Assembly (NCBI GenBank): GCA_002384935.1
Contig: DGCD01000015.1
Span: forward strand, 1 to 36,118
Length of the DNA stretch: 36,118 bases
Reading direction: 5' to 3'
DNA from: Pusillimonas sp. UBA3987
GTDB lineage: Bacteria > Pseudomonadota > Gammaproteobacteria > Burkholderiales > Burkholderiaceae_B
Below the pieces are notes generated by a model. The model had not been told where the DNA came from. It worked only from the letters and a program-made list of their open reading frames with translations, and searched no databases. Below are positions 16,951-25,625 of the stretch, piece by piece. Every line of letters starts with the position of its first letter. Position 1 is the stretch's first letter. The translations under genes were made by a program, and so were the position numbers.

Positions 16951-17907
16951 TTATAAATCCAATACCAGGACCGAAGATTTCGACCGCGAGCAACATGGCG
17001 TCATTTGGTCATTTGCCGCATGCTCGGAATCAGTTAAGTAAAGGTCGCGATGTTCAGGCTCGCCTTCAAGCACACGAACCAGGCAGGTACCACATACCCC
17101 TTCCTCGCACGACACAGGAATGAAGACGTCATTCTCGTCGAGCACTTGGGTAATGGACTTGTCGGCCGGAACCGTAAAGGTTTGCCCGGTACTTGCGATT
17201 TTCACCTCGAAGGACTCGTCATCGCTTGTATCGACTTCGACACCACCAAAGTACTCAAGGTGTACCTGCTCGGTTGGCCAGCCTTGTGCCTTGGCCGTAT
17301 TAACAACGTAATCGATAAAGCCCGTAGGGCCGCATATATAAATATGCGTGCCAGATTGAGGCTCGGCAAGCACCTCTTCCAGCTTGAGCTTTTGCGCATC
17401 ATCGCCATTATCGAAGTGAAATTGCACCCGACCGGCAAATGCAGACGACTCGATATCGCCCTTGAACGCCATACGCTCGGGCGTGCGGGCGCAATAATGC
17501 ATTTGAAAGTCGGCGTTGGCAGCACTGAGCCGCCTTGCCATACACAAAATGGGTGTCACGCCGATACCGCCCGCAAACAAGACGGAACGCTGGGATTTCA
17601 CGAGCGGAAAATGGTTCTTGGGCTCGCTGATTTGCAGCACATCGCCCACATTCACTTTATCGTGAATCGCAGTAGAACCGCCGCGGGACTCGGGGTCGCG
17701 CAATACACCGATCACATAGCGGTGCTGTTCACCGGAATCATTCAGCAACGAGTATTGACGGGTCAGGCCGCCTGGAACATTGACGTCGATGTGAGCGCCG
17801 GCACTGAACGAAGGCAAGGTTTTACCATCGGTACTGGCTAACTCAAGGCTGACAATGTCTTCAGCTTCCTGGGTTTTGTTGACGACTTTAACGGAAAGTT
17901 GACTCAT
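16951..17907 (-). CDS. vanB: Vanillate O-demethylase oxidoreductase (ferredoxin-NADP reductase type)
   Basis: VanB passes electrons from NAD(P)H through flavin and a [2Fe-2S] cluster to the oxygenase VanA, which demethylates vanillate to protocatechuate and formaldehyde. The 318-aa protein has the class IA reductase layout: flavin domain (TRQYSLLNDS near residue 50), NAD domain (LFAGGIGVTPILCMARRL, about 108-125), and a C-terminal plant-type ferredoxin domain. The cluster cysteines are C267, C272, C275 and C305. It follows vanA by 76 nt. Phthalate-dioxygenase-type reductases share this design, so the substrate assignment leans on the neighbouring VanA. Confidence 0.9.
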   Translation of the reverse strand: MSQLSVKVVNKTQEAEDIVSLELASTDGKTLPSFSAGAHIDVNVPGGLTRQYSLLNDSGEQHRYVIGVLRDPESRGGSTAIHDKVNVGDVLQISEPKNHFPLVKSQRSVLFAGGIGVTPILCMARRLSAANADFQMHYCARTPERMAFKGDIESSAFAGRVQFHFDNGDDAQKLKLEEVLAEPQSGTHIYICGPTGFIDYVVNTAKAQGWPTEQVHLEYFGGVEVDTSDDESFEVKIASTGQTFTVPADKSITQVLDENDVFIPVSCEEGVCGTCLVRVLEGEPEHRDLYLTDSEHAANDQMTPCCSRSKSSVLVLDL

Positions 17908-17983
17908 TCAATCATCTATTAAGTTGGTTTGACCCACTGGATGCGGGCGTGGAAAAACCTCCAGCCCGCACCATGGGTGACCA

Positions 17984-19033
17984 TCAGGCTGAAGCCGTAG
18001 CGTTTTCTTCCTGCTCTGCCTTGACCAAACGGTCAATGACACGCCTAGATTGTACGCCACCTGCATCGATATTGAGCATCAGCAAGCGGCGCTCGGGATG
18101 ATCGTCGAGATTTCGCTGCTGCGCCTCAAGAACGCTAAGGTCTTGTGTGAATATCTCGCCCTGGCGAATTTTGGTGCGTTCTGTGAGTTCGGCATCGTCG
18201 GCCTTGAAGTTGCGAGCCATGCCCCAGAAATACCAATGGCTGTTCTCGGTTTCCGGCGTGATGAAGTCAACCACAACGGCACGCGACCGGTATTTCGGGT
18301 CGGCATCGATTCCGCCCTTGCCTGCAACGGCGACACCCACATCGATAAGAACATGGCTGGGCGGGGAAAAGCGGGAAATCTGCCAGCGATCAACCACCTG
18401 GGAATCATCCAGGCCATTGGCGCGCATGGCGGCTTTCCAGAAAGGCGGTGCGGTAATCCCGGGCATGTGACGGCTGGTAATGACCGTTTCGCCCTCGACA
18501 CTGGTTTCCACCGGCGACTCGTCAATTTCATCTTGCCCGATGCTATCGGCATGAACGTAGGCCTCGTGGGTGAGATCCATTAGATTGTCGATCATGAGGC
18601 GGTAATCACAATTCACATGGAACATGTCGCCACCGTATGCCCATTCGTCGCTGACCGCCCATTCGAGGTGCGGGAGAAGCGCTTCATCGGCTTTGTCGGG
18701 ATTGCCCGGCCATACCCAAATAAAGCCGTATTTCTCGATGACGGGGTAACTTTTTACACACGGAAAGCCGCCCACACGCTGCATGGGCATCGACACCGGT
18801 TTCCCATCACACCCCATGGTCAGGCCGTGATAGCCGCAAACCAGGTTGCCGTTCTCGACAAACCCAAGCGAAAGCGCCGCACCGCGATGCGGGCAGAAAT
18901 CCTCAACCGCCGCGACCTTCCCTTCAGCGCCACGATAAAAGGCAATTCGCTCGCCACAAACCTGGCGACCCAGGGGCTTGCCATCGATTTCGTTAGGCGT
19001 ACAGGCAACGTACCATGCATTTTTGATAAACAT
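17984..19033 (-). CDS. vanA: Vanillate O-demethylase oxygenase subunit (Rieske)
   Basis: This is a Rieske non-heme iron oxygenase acting on vanillate or a related methoxylated aromatic acid. The 349-aa protein starts MFIKNAWYVACTPNEI, characteristic of VanA. The Rieske ligands are C47 and H49 (CPHRG) and C66 and H69 (CGYHG). The mononuclear iron region is NLMDLTHEAYVHAD, with the bridging aspartate and two histidines. It sits between a MarR regulator and vanB on the same strand. The sequence resembles VanA closely by eye, but closely related enzymes act on syringate, veratrate or dicamba, so the exact substrate is not proven. Confidence 0.9.
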   Translation of the reverse strand: MFIKNAWYVACTPNEIDGKPLGRQVCGERIAFYRGAEGKVAAVEDFCPHRGAALSLGFVENGNLVCGYHGLTMGCDGKPVSMPMQRVGGFPCVKSYPVIEKYGFIWVWPGNPDKADEALLPHLEWAVSDEWAYGGDMFHVNCDYRLMIDNLMDLTHEAYVHADSIGQDEIDESPVETSVEGETVITSRHMPGITAPPFWKAAMRANGLDDSQVVDRWQISRFSPPSHVLIDVGVAVAGKGGIDADPKYRSRAVVVDFITPETENSHWYFWGMARNFKADDAELTERTKIRQGEIFTQDLSVLEAQQRNLDDHPERRLLMLNIDAGGVQSRRVIDRLVKAEQEENATASA

Positions 19034-19085
19034 ACCAGCCTCGCTGAATAAAAAATAACAAAGCGTCTGAGTTCGTTTTTTAACG

Positions 19086-19136
19086 TTCAGTACACTGAAT
19101 CTAGGATTATTTTACTCTGTGGCACCACGCAAGCAA
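19086..19136 (-). promoter_or_regulatory. vanA promoter with a palindromic operator
   Basis: On the minus strand TTGCTT (19136-19131) and TAAAAT (19114-19109) are separated by 16 bp, a plausible -35/-10 pair. Ten bases downstream lies the inverted repeat TTCAGT-N2-ACTGAA (19086-19099), which would overlap the start of transcription and so block it when occupied. A MarR-family repressor encoded just upstream is the natural candidate to bind it. Confidence 0.55.
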
Positions 19137-19143
19137 CAAGGGT

Positions 19144-19671
19144 TTACCCTAGTTTTTCAACCCCTTTTTCAACCCGCTGACCCGCAGAAACCGCTTTGGC
19201 CGGCACAAAGGGTGCCCGGCTTTGCGAATTATTAATATGAACCAGCTTTTGCAACAGTGCCATAAACTGCGTTTCTTCCTGCTGTGTGAAACCGTCGAAC
19301 AGGCGATTATGCAAACGGTCGATTCCGCTCACCGTTCGCTGCAACAAAGCCTCCCCATGCTCCGTCAGGAACAATTTGCGCTGGCGGCGATTGTTGGGAT
19401 CCAGATCACGGGTCAGCAACTTTTTCTCGGCCAGACGGCCGGCAACACTGGCGGCGGTTGACGTATCCATAGCAACCAGCCCTGCCAGCGATACCTGGTC
19501 GATCCCCGGAAACGCTTTCAACGTGCGCAAAATCGCATACTGAACGGGCGTAACCATTTCCCCCAGTTCATCGTGAAAAATGGAGGCGGATATCTGATGG
19601 GCGCGTCGCAAAAGGTGGCCGGGTTGGGCGTAAAGCTGGGCAAGATGCGCGTCGGATAAAGCGTGGCTCAT
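19144..19671 (-). CDS. MarR family transcriptional regulator
   Basis: This is a winged-helix DNA-binding protein, probably the repressor of vanAB, releasing DNA on binding an aromatic acid. From ATG 19671 (MSHALSDAHL) it has 175 aa; an upstream ATG at 19686 would add five residues. The wHTH covers about residues 45-110, with VSLAGLVAMDTSTAASVAGRL as recognition region and the wing DPNNRRQRKLFLTEHG. The C-terminal 20 residues are a low-complexity tail beyond the usual MarR length. It lies 110 nt upstream of vanA on the same strand, and palindromes sit in front of both genes. Confidence 0.88.
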   Translation of the reverse strand: MSHALSDAHLAQLYAQPGHLLRRAHQISASIFHDELGEMVTPVQYAILRTLKAFPGIDQVSLAGLVAMDTSTAASVAGRLAEKKLLTRDLDPNNRRQRKLFLTEHGEALLQRTVSGIDRLHNRLFDGFTQQEETQFMALLQKLVHINNSQSRAPFVPAKAVSAGQRVEKGVEKLG

Positions 19672-19713
19672 GAGTGTGAATACCAAATAGCGAAAGTTAA
19701 TTGAGAATGGTAC

Positions 19714-19729
19714 TTGATAAGCGTATCAA
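19714..19729. promoter_or_regulatory. Palindrome upstream of the marR gene
   Basis: TTGATA-N4-TATCAA is a perfect 16-bp inverted repeat 42 nt before the marR start. Its size and position fit an autoregulatory MarR operator. Its sequence differs from the TTCAGT palindrome in front of vanA, so at most one of the two is likely to match this regulator's main site. Confidence 0.45.
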
Positions 19730-19761
19730 AAGCAGAGTTTCGATGCCCTGGCCCGATGCCG

Positions 19762-20664
19762 TCATTTCCCGCGAAGACGACGCAAATTCAATTCACTGAC
19801 TCTGTCACGGATAATGCCGGCCAGCGTCCGCATTGCCGGCGTGCGCAAGTGCCCGCGCAACCAAATCAGGCCCGGTGTACGAACAGGCGTGGGGCTTTGC
19901 AACGGAATCACCCGGGCATCATCCAGGCCAACGGCATACTCCGATACGATTGCCGCCGCATTACTCATGTTCACGAATTCAAGCATTGGCGCAATCGCAT
20001 TCATTTCAGCAACTACAATCGGCTGCGCGTTGGCCATTGAGAAACAATCTTCCAGCAAAGCGCGCGTGGCATACGACGACGGCACCAGCACGACACGTTG
20101 GCCGTGCAGTTCGGCCATCCGAACAAAACGGCGGTTGGCGAACAAATGCGACTTGCCCACCACCAGCCGCATTTCCTCGTTGTATAGCGGTTCGAACAAC
20201 AAGCCGCTCATTTTCTCGGGCCGGTAGGTAATGCCAAAATCAAGACGACCCGCCTGTAACTCGGCCGCCACCTGGTCACCCGAAAACTCCATGACTTTGA
20301 CACAAACGGAAGGGTGTCGCTCCAGAAACAAGGCCAGGCTTTGCGGCAAAATGCGCATATTGAAAGTATGCGTTGCGCCTACGCGAACTTCCCCGCCCAA
20401 CTCGCCCGAGGTGTCGCGCAGGTTCTTGACGCCGTCCTCAACTTCCTGCAAGGCGCGCTGGGCATACTCCAGAAAGGCCTCGCCGCGTTCCGTCATGATC
20501 ACGCGCTTTCCCACCCTTTCAAAGAGCTTGCACGACAGTTCGTCTTCAAGCTGCTTGATTTGATGAGACAGTGTTGACTGAGTCACATGCACTTTTTCCG
20601 CTGCCTGCGTAAAGCTCAACTGCTCGGCCAAAGCAACGAAATAGCGTAAATGTCTCAATTCCAT
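19762..20664 (-). CDS. LysR family transcriptional regulator
   Basis: This is a LysR-type regulator, probably controlling the divergent transporter operon and the dioxygenase operon. The 300-aa protein has the N-terminal winged HTH (LRHLRYFVALAEQLSFTQAAEKVHVTQSTLSHQI, here cited only in part: FTQAAEKVHVTQSTLSHQI), then a linker helix and the periplasmic-binding-like effector domain from about residue 90. GGGGATCA just upstream of ATG supports the start. The subgroup looks like the CatR/CynR type that senses aromatic or carboxylic acids. Matching palindromes at 20710-20730 and 28708-28722 are its likely targets. Confidence 0.92.
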   Translation of the reverse strand: MELRHLRYFVALAEQLSFTQAAEKVHVTQSTLSHQIKQLEDELSCKLFERVGKRVIMTERGEAFLEYAQRALQEVEDGVKNLRDTSGELGGEVRVGATHTFNMRILPQSLALFLERHPSVCVKVMEFSGDQVAAELQAGRLDFGITYRPEKMSGLLFEPLYNEEMRLVVGKSHLFANRRFVRMAELHGQRVVLVPSSYATRALLEDCFSMANAQPIVVAEMNAIAPMLEFVNMSNAAAIVSEYAVGLDDARVIPLQSPTPVRTPGLIWLRGHLRTPAMRTLAGIIRDRVSELNLRRLRGK

Positions 20665-20709
20665 TGATCCCCCTGATAGGCATCACGCAACAAAGGCGCA
20701 ACACATAAA

Positions 20710-20761
20710 ACCATCGACCATATCGATGGTTATTGAATGGAAAACTTCATTTTTATTCATG
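20710..20761 (+). promoter_or_regulatory. LysR-type operator and promoter block of the transporter operon
   Basis: The 305-bp gap 20665-20969 between lysR and the binding-protein gene holds a perfect inverted repeat, ACCATCGA-N5-TCGATGGT (20710-20730), with the core ATC-N9-GAT (T-N11-A type). Twelve bases after the core, 20740-20761 is a 22-bp block that recurs exactly upstream of the dioxygenase gene (28674-28695, minus strand). The block probably contains the -10 region; TTGAAT at 20733-20738 is a possible -35. The rest of the gap is leader sequence, with GGAGGAG in front of ATG 20970. Confidence 0.75.
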
Positions 20762-20969
20762 TAACACCGAAAGTAAACTTGTTTCAAACGCACAAAGGTT
20801 CAACAAAACAATTTAAGTCGCCCGACATACACGCCAGAAGAACCGCTGACAGGAGACAACGCACACCAGGCAACCGCGTTTTAAAACTTTCGAACGAAGG
20901 TCAAATGCAGTAATGACAATGCCGAACAACGGCACATCAATAAATCAAACGCATTCCGGAGGAGACACC

Positions 20970-22241
20970 ATGACCACACGACGCCAATTCAACAAACTGG
21001 CCACCTTGGGCACATTGGGCCTGGCAGCCCCCACTATTCTTTCCAGCAAGGCGTTCGCCGCCGACAAGCCAATTAAAATCGGTGCGAGTGTCTCGCTTAC
21101 CGGCCCGCTGGCCAGCACCCGCGCCGGTGAAATCGGCTACGAGCTCTGGCGCGACGACGTGAACGCGGCAGGCGGTCTGCTGGGTCGTAAAGTCGAATTC
21201 GTCATTTACGACGATCAAAGCAGTGCATCGAACGTCCCGGCCATTTATTCAAAGCTTGTCGACGTCGACAAAGTCGACGTGCTCATTTCCCCCTATGGCG
21301 CCAACCTTTCGGCGCCACTCATGCCCTTCATCAAGCAACGCAACCTGTTCATGGTGGGTATGTTTGCGCTGGCAGGCAACGACCGCGCCCGTTCCGACAA
21401 GTATTTTCACGCCTGCCCCTGGGGGCCGGACTCAATGCTGGGCTGGCCGCGCGGCTTCTTTGACATCGCGAAATCCATTAACGCAAAGCGCATCGCCATT
21501 ATCAACTCCGACCTTGAGTTTTCTTCCAGCGCTGCCCAGGGCGGCAACCAGATTGCCAAAGAGTACGGCATGGAAGTGGTCATGAATCAAAGCTACCCGC
21601 CCAATACAAGCGACTTCTCGGCCATTTTGCGCAACATCAACAATGTGGCTCCCGACGCCGTCTTTGTCTGCTCGTATCCCGCCGACAGCGCAGCCATTAT
21701 CCGGGGCGTCAAGGAAATCGGCATCAACGACAGCGTGCAGATATTCGGCGGCTCAATGATCGGGCCACAATATGGCTCGTTGCTGGGATCATTGGGCGAA
21801 GACCTCAACGGCCTGGTCAATATCACCACTTTCGTTCCGGCACCCACTCTGGAGTCGCCCGGCATCGAGCGCTTTTTCGAACGCTACACGCCCATTGCCA
21901 TTAAAGAAAAACTCGACCCCCTTGGTTTCTACATTCCCCCCTTCTACTATGTCGCCGGTCAAATCATTGAAGCCGGCATTAAAGGATCCCAATCGGTCGA
22001 CACCGCGAAAATGGCGCAATATCTTCACAGTCATGCCATTGACACCATCGTGGGCAAAGTGGCCTTCAATGACATCGGCGACTGGACAAAACGGCGCACG
22101 CTCATGATTCAGGTCCAGAATGTCAAAGGCAACGACATCAACCAGTTCCGTGAGCCCGGCAAGCAAGTCATTCTCTCTCCAGAAGAACTGAAATCAGGCA
22201 ATCTCATTACGCCATACAACGCTGCGCGTAAAGCCTCGTAG
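20970..22241 (+). CDS. ABC transporter substrate-binding protein (HAAT type)
   Basis: This is the periplasmic ligand-binding subunit of the second transporter. I choose ATG 20970, which has GGAGGAG 8 nt upstream; an upstream in-frame ATG at 20913 adds 19 unlike residues. The 423-aa product begins with a twin-arginine signal (TTRRQFNKLATLG... ending SKAFA-A), so it may be exported folded by the Tat system. The mature part is a type I periplasmic-binding fold of the leucine-binding family (IKIGASVSLTGPLAS at the start, DDVNAAGGLLGRKVEFVIYD). The ligand is unknown; the operon's link to ring-cleavage genes suggests an aromatic or carboxylic acid. Confidence 0.92.
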   Translation: MTTRRQFNKLATLGTLGLAAPTILSSKAFAADKPIKIGASVSLTGPLASTRAGEIGYELWRDDVNAAGGLLGRKVEFVIYDDQSSASNVPAIYSKLVDVDKVDVLISPYGANLSAPLMPFIKQRNLFMVGMFALAGNDRARSDKYFHACPWGPDSMLGWPRGFFDIAKSINAKRIAIINSDLEFSSSAAQGGNQIAKEYGMEVVMNQSYPPNTSDFSAILRNINNVAPDAVFVCSYPADSAAIIRGVKEIGINDSVQIFGGSMIGPQYGSLLGSLGEDLNGLVNITTFVPAPTLESPGIERFFERYTPIAIKEKLDPLGFYIPPFYYVAGQIIEAGIKGSQSVDTAKMAQYLHSHAIDTIVGKVAFNDIGDWTKRRTLMIQVQNVKGNDINQFREPGKQVILSPEELKSGNLITPYNAARKAS

Positions 22242-22316
22242 TTTTTCTCTTTTTCTGAATCTAACCTTTGGGCCGGGCTGTTCGCTTCTGCGATCGGCCC
22301 GGCCAGGTAGCGCGGT

Positions 22317-23198
22317 ATGACCTCATCCCTGGATATCTTTCTGAATGCAATTTCCACCGGCATCGTGCTGGGGAGCATCTACGCCTCCATCGCCCTGGGG
22401 CTGGCCATTACGTTTGGCATTCTGCACATACCCAACGTCGCTCACCCGGCGCTGGTTATTGTGGGCGCCTATTTCGTTTTCTTCATGGGGCAATGGGGCG
22501 TGGGCGCCATTGCCGCGGCCCTTGTCGGGTTGCCGGTTTTCTACCTGCTGGGCATGGCGCTCTACAGTTTTTATTCACGCACGTTCGAGCGACAAGGGCA
22601 AGCCAATGTGCTGCAAAGCCTGACGCTGTTCTTCGGCCTCTCGCTGGTCATTGAAATTATCATCGCCCTGCTTTTCGGCTCCGAATTGAAATCGGTGGAT
22701 GCAAGCTATGTGGGATCAAGCCTTGTATTGGGGCCGATCACAATGCCCTACCGGCTACTGGTGCCCGCGTTGTTCGCGCCCATCATGATTGGCGCATTGT
22801 GGCTGTATCTGCACCGCACGCACTCGGGCACCGCAATTCGCGCCGTGGCTCACGATGATCGGGCACTGTCGATATCGGGCATCAACCCAACCTGGATCAA
22901 ACGCCATGCATTCGGTATCGCCACAGCCACGGCCGTTGTGGGCGGTGCCGCGCTGATTATCATGGGGCCGGTCGAACCCTTTGCAGGCCGCTTCCAGATC
23001 GGGCGCGTGTTCGCCATTGTGGTGCTGGCCGGCATGGGCTCCATTCCCGGCACATTGGTTGTCGCCATCATGATCGGCATTGCCGAATCTTTCGTTTCCG
23101 CTTATTTAACACCCTCGTGGTCACCGGGGGTTGCTTTTGCCATTCTGCTTCTGGCGCTGGGTCTGCGTCCGCAGGGGCTTTTTGGAGCTACCCGATGA
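22317..23198 (+). CDS. livH: Branched-chain-type ABC transporter permease (LivH-like)
   Basis: This is a membrane subunit of the second HAAT importer. The 293-aa protein has about eight helices, with the LivH signature LAITFGILHIPNVAHPALVIVG in which the usual NxxHG becomes NVAHP (quoting only GILHIPNVAHP), and VVLAGMGSIPGTLVVAIMIG near the C-terminus. It lies 75 nt after the binding-protein gene and overlaps livM by 4 nt (ATGA at 23195). Subunit sequences differ clearly from those of the operon at 13.4-16.8 kb, so this is not a recent duplication. Confidence 0.93.
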   Translation: MTSSLDIFLNAISTGIVLGSIYASIALGLAITFGILHIPNVAHPALVIVGAYFVFFMGQWGVGAIAAALVGLPVFYLLGMALYSFYSRTFERQGQANVLQSLTLFFGLSLVIEIIIALLFGSELKSVDASYVGSSLVLGPITMPYRLLVPALFAPIMIGALWLYLHRTHSGTAIRAVAHDDRALSISGINPTWIKRHAFGIATATAVVGGAALIIMGPVEPFAGRFQIGRVFAIVVLAGMGSIPGTLVVAIMIGIAESFVSAYLTPSWSPGVAFAILLLALGLRPQGLFGATR

Positions 23199-24145
23199 AA
23201 CGCAACAACGTCATTTTCACGCTGGGCGCATTCCTGGTTCTGCTTGCCGGCTTTTTTGCCCCGTCGATCGTCACCAACCCGTTCTACTTTTTCGCCGGTT
23301 ATGTCGTTGTCCAGTACATTGTCATTGCCACGGGCTGGAATGTATTGGGTGGCTACGCCGGCTACATCAACTTCGGGGCGGCGGCATTTTTCGGCAGCGG
23401 CGTTTATCTGTCGGCCTTTCTGTTCAACACGTTTGGCGTCCCGCTTTGGATCGGCATTATCGCGGCGGCGGCCCTGGGTGCGCTTCTGGGGCTGGCCATG
23501 GGCTACCTCACACTGCAGATTCAAGGCGTTTACTTTGCCATTGCCACGCTGGGCCTGGTAATTGTGCTTGAAACCATTGTTCATAACCTGCCCGGCCTGG
23601 GCGGTGCGCGCGGCATGGCCGTTTATGGGCCAGCACCCCCGGCATGGTCGGGCGGGCCGGTGCAGTACGTTTTCTTCGTCATACTGATTATTGCTGTTGC
23701 CTGCGTTGCACTGGCACGCTGGATTGAGCACTCCTGGATCGGCAGGGGCCTGCGGGCGGTTCGTGCCAGCGAAGACGCCGCCGAATGTTCCGGTGTGCCC
23801 ACGCTCAAGCTCAAGCTGGTTGCATGCAGCATCAGCGGCGCCATGCTTGCGGCGGCCGGCGCCCCGTACCCCTTCTACACAAACTTTATTGAACCCGTTA
23901 CCGCATTCAGCCTGCTGATCGGCCTGAACGCCATTGCCATGCCGCTGATCGGCGGCACGCGAAGCTGGGCGGGTCCCATTATCGGCGCAATTGTTCTCGC
24001 ATCTGCACAACAAATCGCAACCGTCACGATTTCTTCCGAACTGAACATTCTGTTCGTGGGCGTGGTACTGATTGCATTCGTGGCATTGGCGCCGAACGGA
24101 TTGCTTGGTCTGGCCAAACGAAAATCAGCAGGGGCATCAAAATGA
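23195..24145 (+). CDS. livM: Branched-chain-type ABC transporter permease (LivM-like)
   Basis: This is the second membrane subunit of this importer. The start is the ATG at 23195, which overlaps the livH stop in an ATGA; the frame is open further upstream, but only within livH. The 316-aa protein has about nine or ten helices, with the family motif GGYAGYINFGAAAFFGSGVY near residue 50 and the GGTRSWAGPIIGAIVLA loop region near residue 253. It overlaps livG by 4 nt (ATGA, 24142-24145), so all membrane and ATPase subunits are translationally linked. Confidence 0.93.
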   Translation: MKRNNVIFTLGAFLVLLAGFFAPSIVTNPFYFFAGYVVVQYIVIATGWNVLGGYAGYINFGAAAFFGSGVYLSAFLFNTFGVPLWIGIIAAAALGALLGLAMGYLTLQIQGVYFAIATLGLVIVLETIVHNLPGLGGARGMAVYGPAPPAWSGGPVQYVFFVILIIAVACVALARWIEHSWIGRGLRAVRASEDAAECSGVPTLKLKLVACSISGAMLAAAGAPYPFYTNFIEPVTAFSLLIGLNAIAMPLIGGTRSWAGPIIGAIVLASAQQIATVTISSELNILFVGVVLIAFVALAPNGLLGLAKRKSAGASK

Positions 24146-24864
24146 CTGCGGCATTATCACTTCGAAACATCGAAAAATCATTTGGCGTGTTCAAGGCGCT
24201 CGGGCCGGTTGACCTGGATCTCAACCCGAACGAACGGCTGGGCATTATCGGCCCGAACGGCGCCGGCAAGACAACATTAATCAATTGCATAACCGGCGTA
24301 CTCAGGCCCGACAACGGAACCGTTCATTTCATGGGCAACGACATCAGCCACCTTTTACCCCATGAGCGGGCACGATTGGGCATTGCCCGCAGCTTTCAGA
24401 TCCCGCGCCCCTTCATTGGCATGTCGGTACTGGAAAACCTGCTTGTTCCGCTTGATTACAAACATAACGTACACAACAAGGAACAGCGTGCACTGGAATT
24501 GCTGCAATCGGTTGGCCTGGAAAACCGCGCACACGATCCATCGGGTTCGCTGTCGCAACTTGAACTCAGAAAACTGGAACTGGCACGGGCGCTGGCCAGC
24601 GACCCCAAGGTCCTGATCGCCGACGAAGCCATGGCGGGCCTGTCGGATGCGGAAATCGATGAGGTGCTGGCCATTTTGATGAGGCTGAATCGATCTGGCG
24701 TTGCCATCGTGATGATTGAACACATCATGCACGCCGTCATGCGGTTTTCTCAACGCGTGGTGTGTTTCGATACCGGGCAATTGATTGCCGCAGGAACCGC
24801 CAACGACATTGCCAACAACGAACTCGTTCAAAAGGTGTATTTCGGTGAACAGACTCATCATTGA
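24142..24864 (+). CDS. livG: Branched-chain-type ABC transporter ATP-binding protein (LivG-like)
   Basis: This is an ATPase subunit of the second importer. The 240-aa protein has Walker A GPNGAGKTT (about residues 37-45), the Q-loop region RSFQIPRPFIGMSV, a variant signature LSQLELRKLELARAL in place of LSGGQ, and Walker B VLIADEAMAGL, which has A instead of the usual D-E-P. The H-loop histidine is in VMIEHIM. The signature and Walker B variations are seen in other LivG-like subunits that pair with a more canonical partner. It overlaps both neighbours. Confidence 0.92.
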   Translation: MTAALSLRNIEKSFGVFKALGPVDLDLNPNERLGIIGPNGAGKTTLINCITGVLRPDNGTVHFMGNDISHLLPHERARLGIARSFQIPRPFIGMSVLENLLVPLDYKHNVHNKEQRALELLQSVGLENRAHDPSGSLSQLELRKLELARALASDPKVLIADEAMAGLSDAEIDEVLAILMRLNRSGVAIVMIEHIMHAVMRFSQRVVCFDTGQLIAAGTANDIANNELVQKVYFGEQTHH

Positions 24865-25573
24865 AAACTTGCACGCCGGGTACGGCGCCGTGCCGGTCCT
24901 GCACGATGTTTCCCTTGAAGTTAACGAGGCGGAACTGGTTGCATTGCTGGGTACCAACGGCAACGGGAAAAGTACCTTGCTCAATTGCATCATGGGTTTT
25001 GTCAAACCCACGAAAGGCCGGATCCTGCTTGAATGGGATGGCAAAACAAAGGCGCTAACCGAGCTGGCGCCGTTCCAGATCGTGCGCCATGGCTTGTCGA
25101 TTGTGCCTGAAGGGCGGCGCCTGGTTCCCAACCTTACTGTGGAAGACAATTTGAAGCTGGCTGGCAGCAACCCGCAGGTTCGCCGCCGCATCGAAGAGAA
25201 CCTGAACTTCTGTTATTCAACCTTTCCCGTCTTGAAAGAGCGACACCGACAGTTGGCGGGAAGCATGAGCGGAGGCCAGCAACAAATTCTGGCCATTGCC
25301 CGCTGCCTAATGACCTCGCCCAAAATCATTGTGATTGACGAGCCCTCTGTTGGCTTGGCGCCCATTATTGTCGGGCAGGTCATTGAAACAATCAAAACGC
25401 TGCAACAAGAAACCAACCTGACCATTCTCATGGCCGAACAAAGCTTTTTCCAGGCGATTAGCGTTGCCTCCAGGGCTTACGCCCTGGCCCATGGCCGCAT
25501 CACGCGCCACTACGAAAACGCCGGTACCATCGACCATGACGACCTGAAGCGCGCAATGCTGGGGGCCAGCTAA
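24845..25573 (+). CDS. livF: Branched-chain-type ABC transporter ATP-binding protein (LivF-like)
   Basis: This is the partner ATPase of the second importer. The best start is GTG 24845, inside the end of livG (20-nt overlap), giving 242 aa beginning with the usual LIIENLHAGYG. The frame stays open upstream to an ATG at 24785, which lies within livG and adds no LivF sequence. Walker A is GTNGNGKST, the signature is MSGGQQQ, and Walker B is IIVIDEPSVGLAP. It is the last gene of the operon; 53 bp later the minus-strand CoA-transferase gene ends. Confidence 0.92.
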   Translation: MNRLIIENLHAGYGAVPVLHDVSLEVNEAELVALLGTNGNGKSTLLNCIMGFVKPTKGRILLEWDGKTKALTELAPFQIVRHGLSIVPEGRRLVPNLTVEDNLKLAGSNPQVRRRIEENLNFCYSTFPVLKERHRQLAGSMSGGQQQILAIARCLMTSPKIIVIDEPSVGLAPIIVGQVIETIKTLQQETNLTILMAEQSFFQAISVASRAYALAHGRITRHYENAGTIDHDDLKRAMLGAS

Positions 25574-25604
25574 AGTAAAGCCGGTAAAGAGTAAAGGGGG
25601 GTAA

Positions 25605-25624
25605 AGCGGCCGAACCCGGCCGCT
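25605..25624. terminator. Hairpin between convergent operons
   Basis: AGCGGCC-GAACCC-GGCCGCT forms a perfect 7-bp stem in the 52-bp gap between livF (plus) and the CoA-transferase gene (minus). There is no T run, so it may pause or stabilise rather than terminate by itself. The gap also holds several TAAAG repeats. Confidence 0.4.
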
Positions 25625-25625
25625 G

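Noticed and set aside
23102..24013. Open frame of 303 codons opposite the second livM
   Set aside because: It is a shadow of a hydrophobic gene in high-GC DNA; the translation is low-complexity and polar and matches no family.
13432..25573. The two liv operons as a recent duplication
   Set aside because: Corresponding subunits differ in length and in key motifs (LPYGKQR against LSQLELRK in LivG, NFVNLAHG against HIPNVAHP in LivH), so they are distant paralogues.
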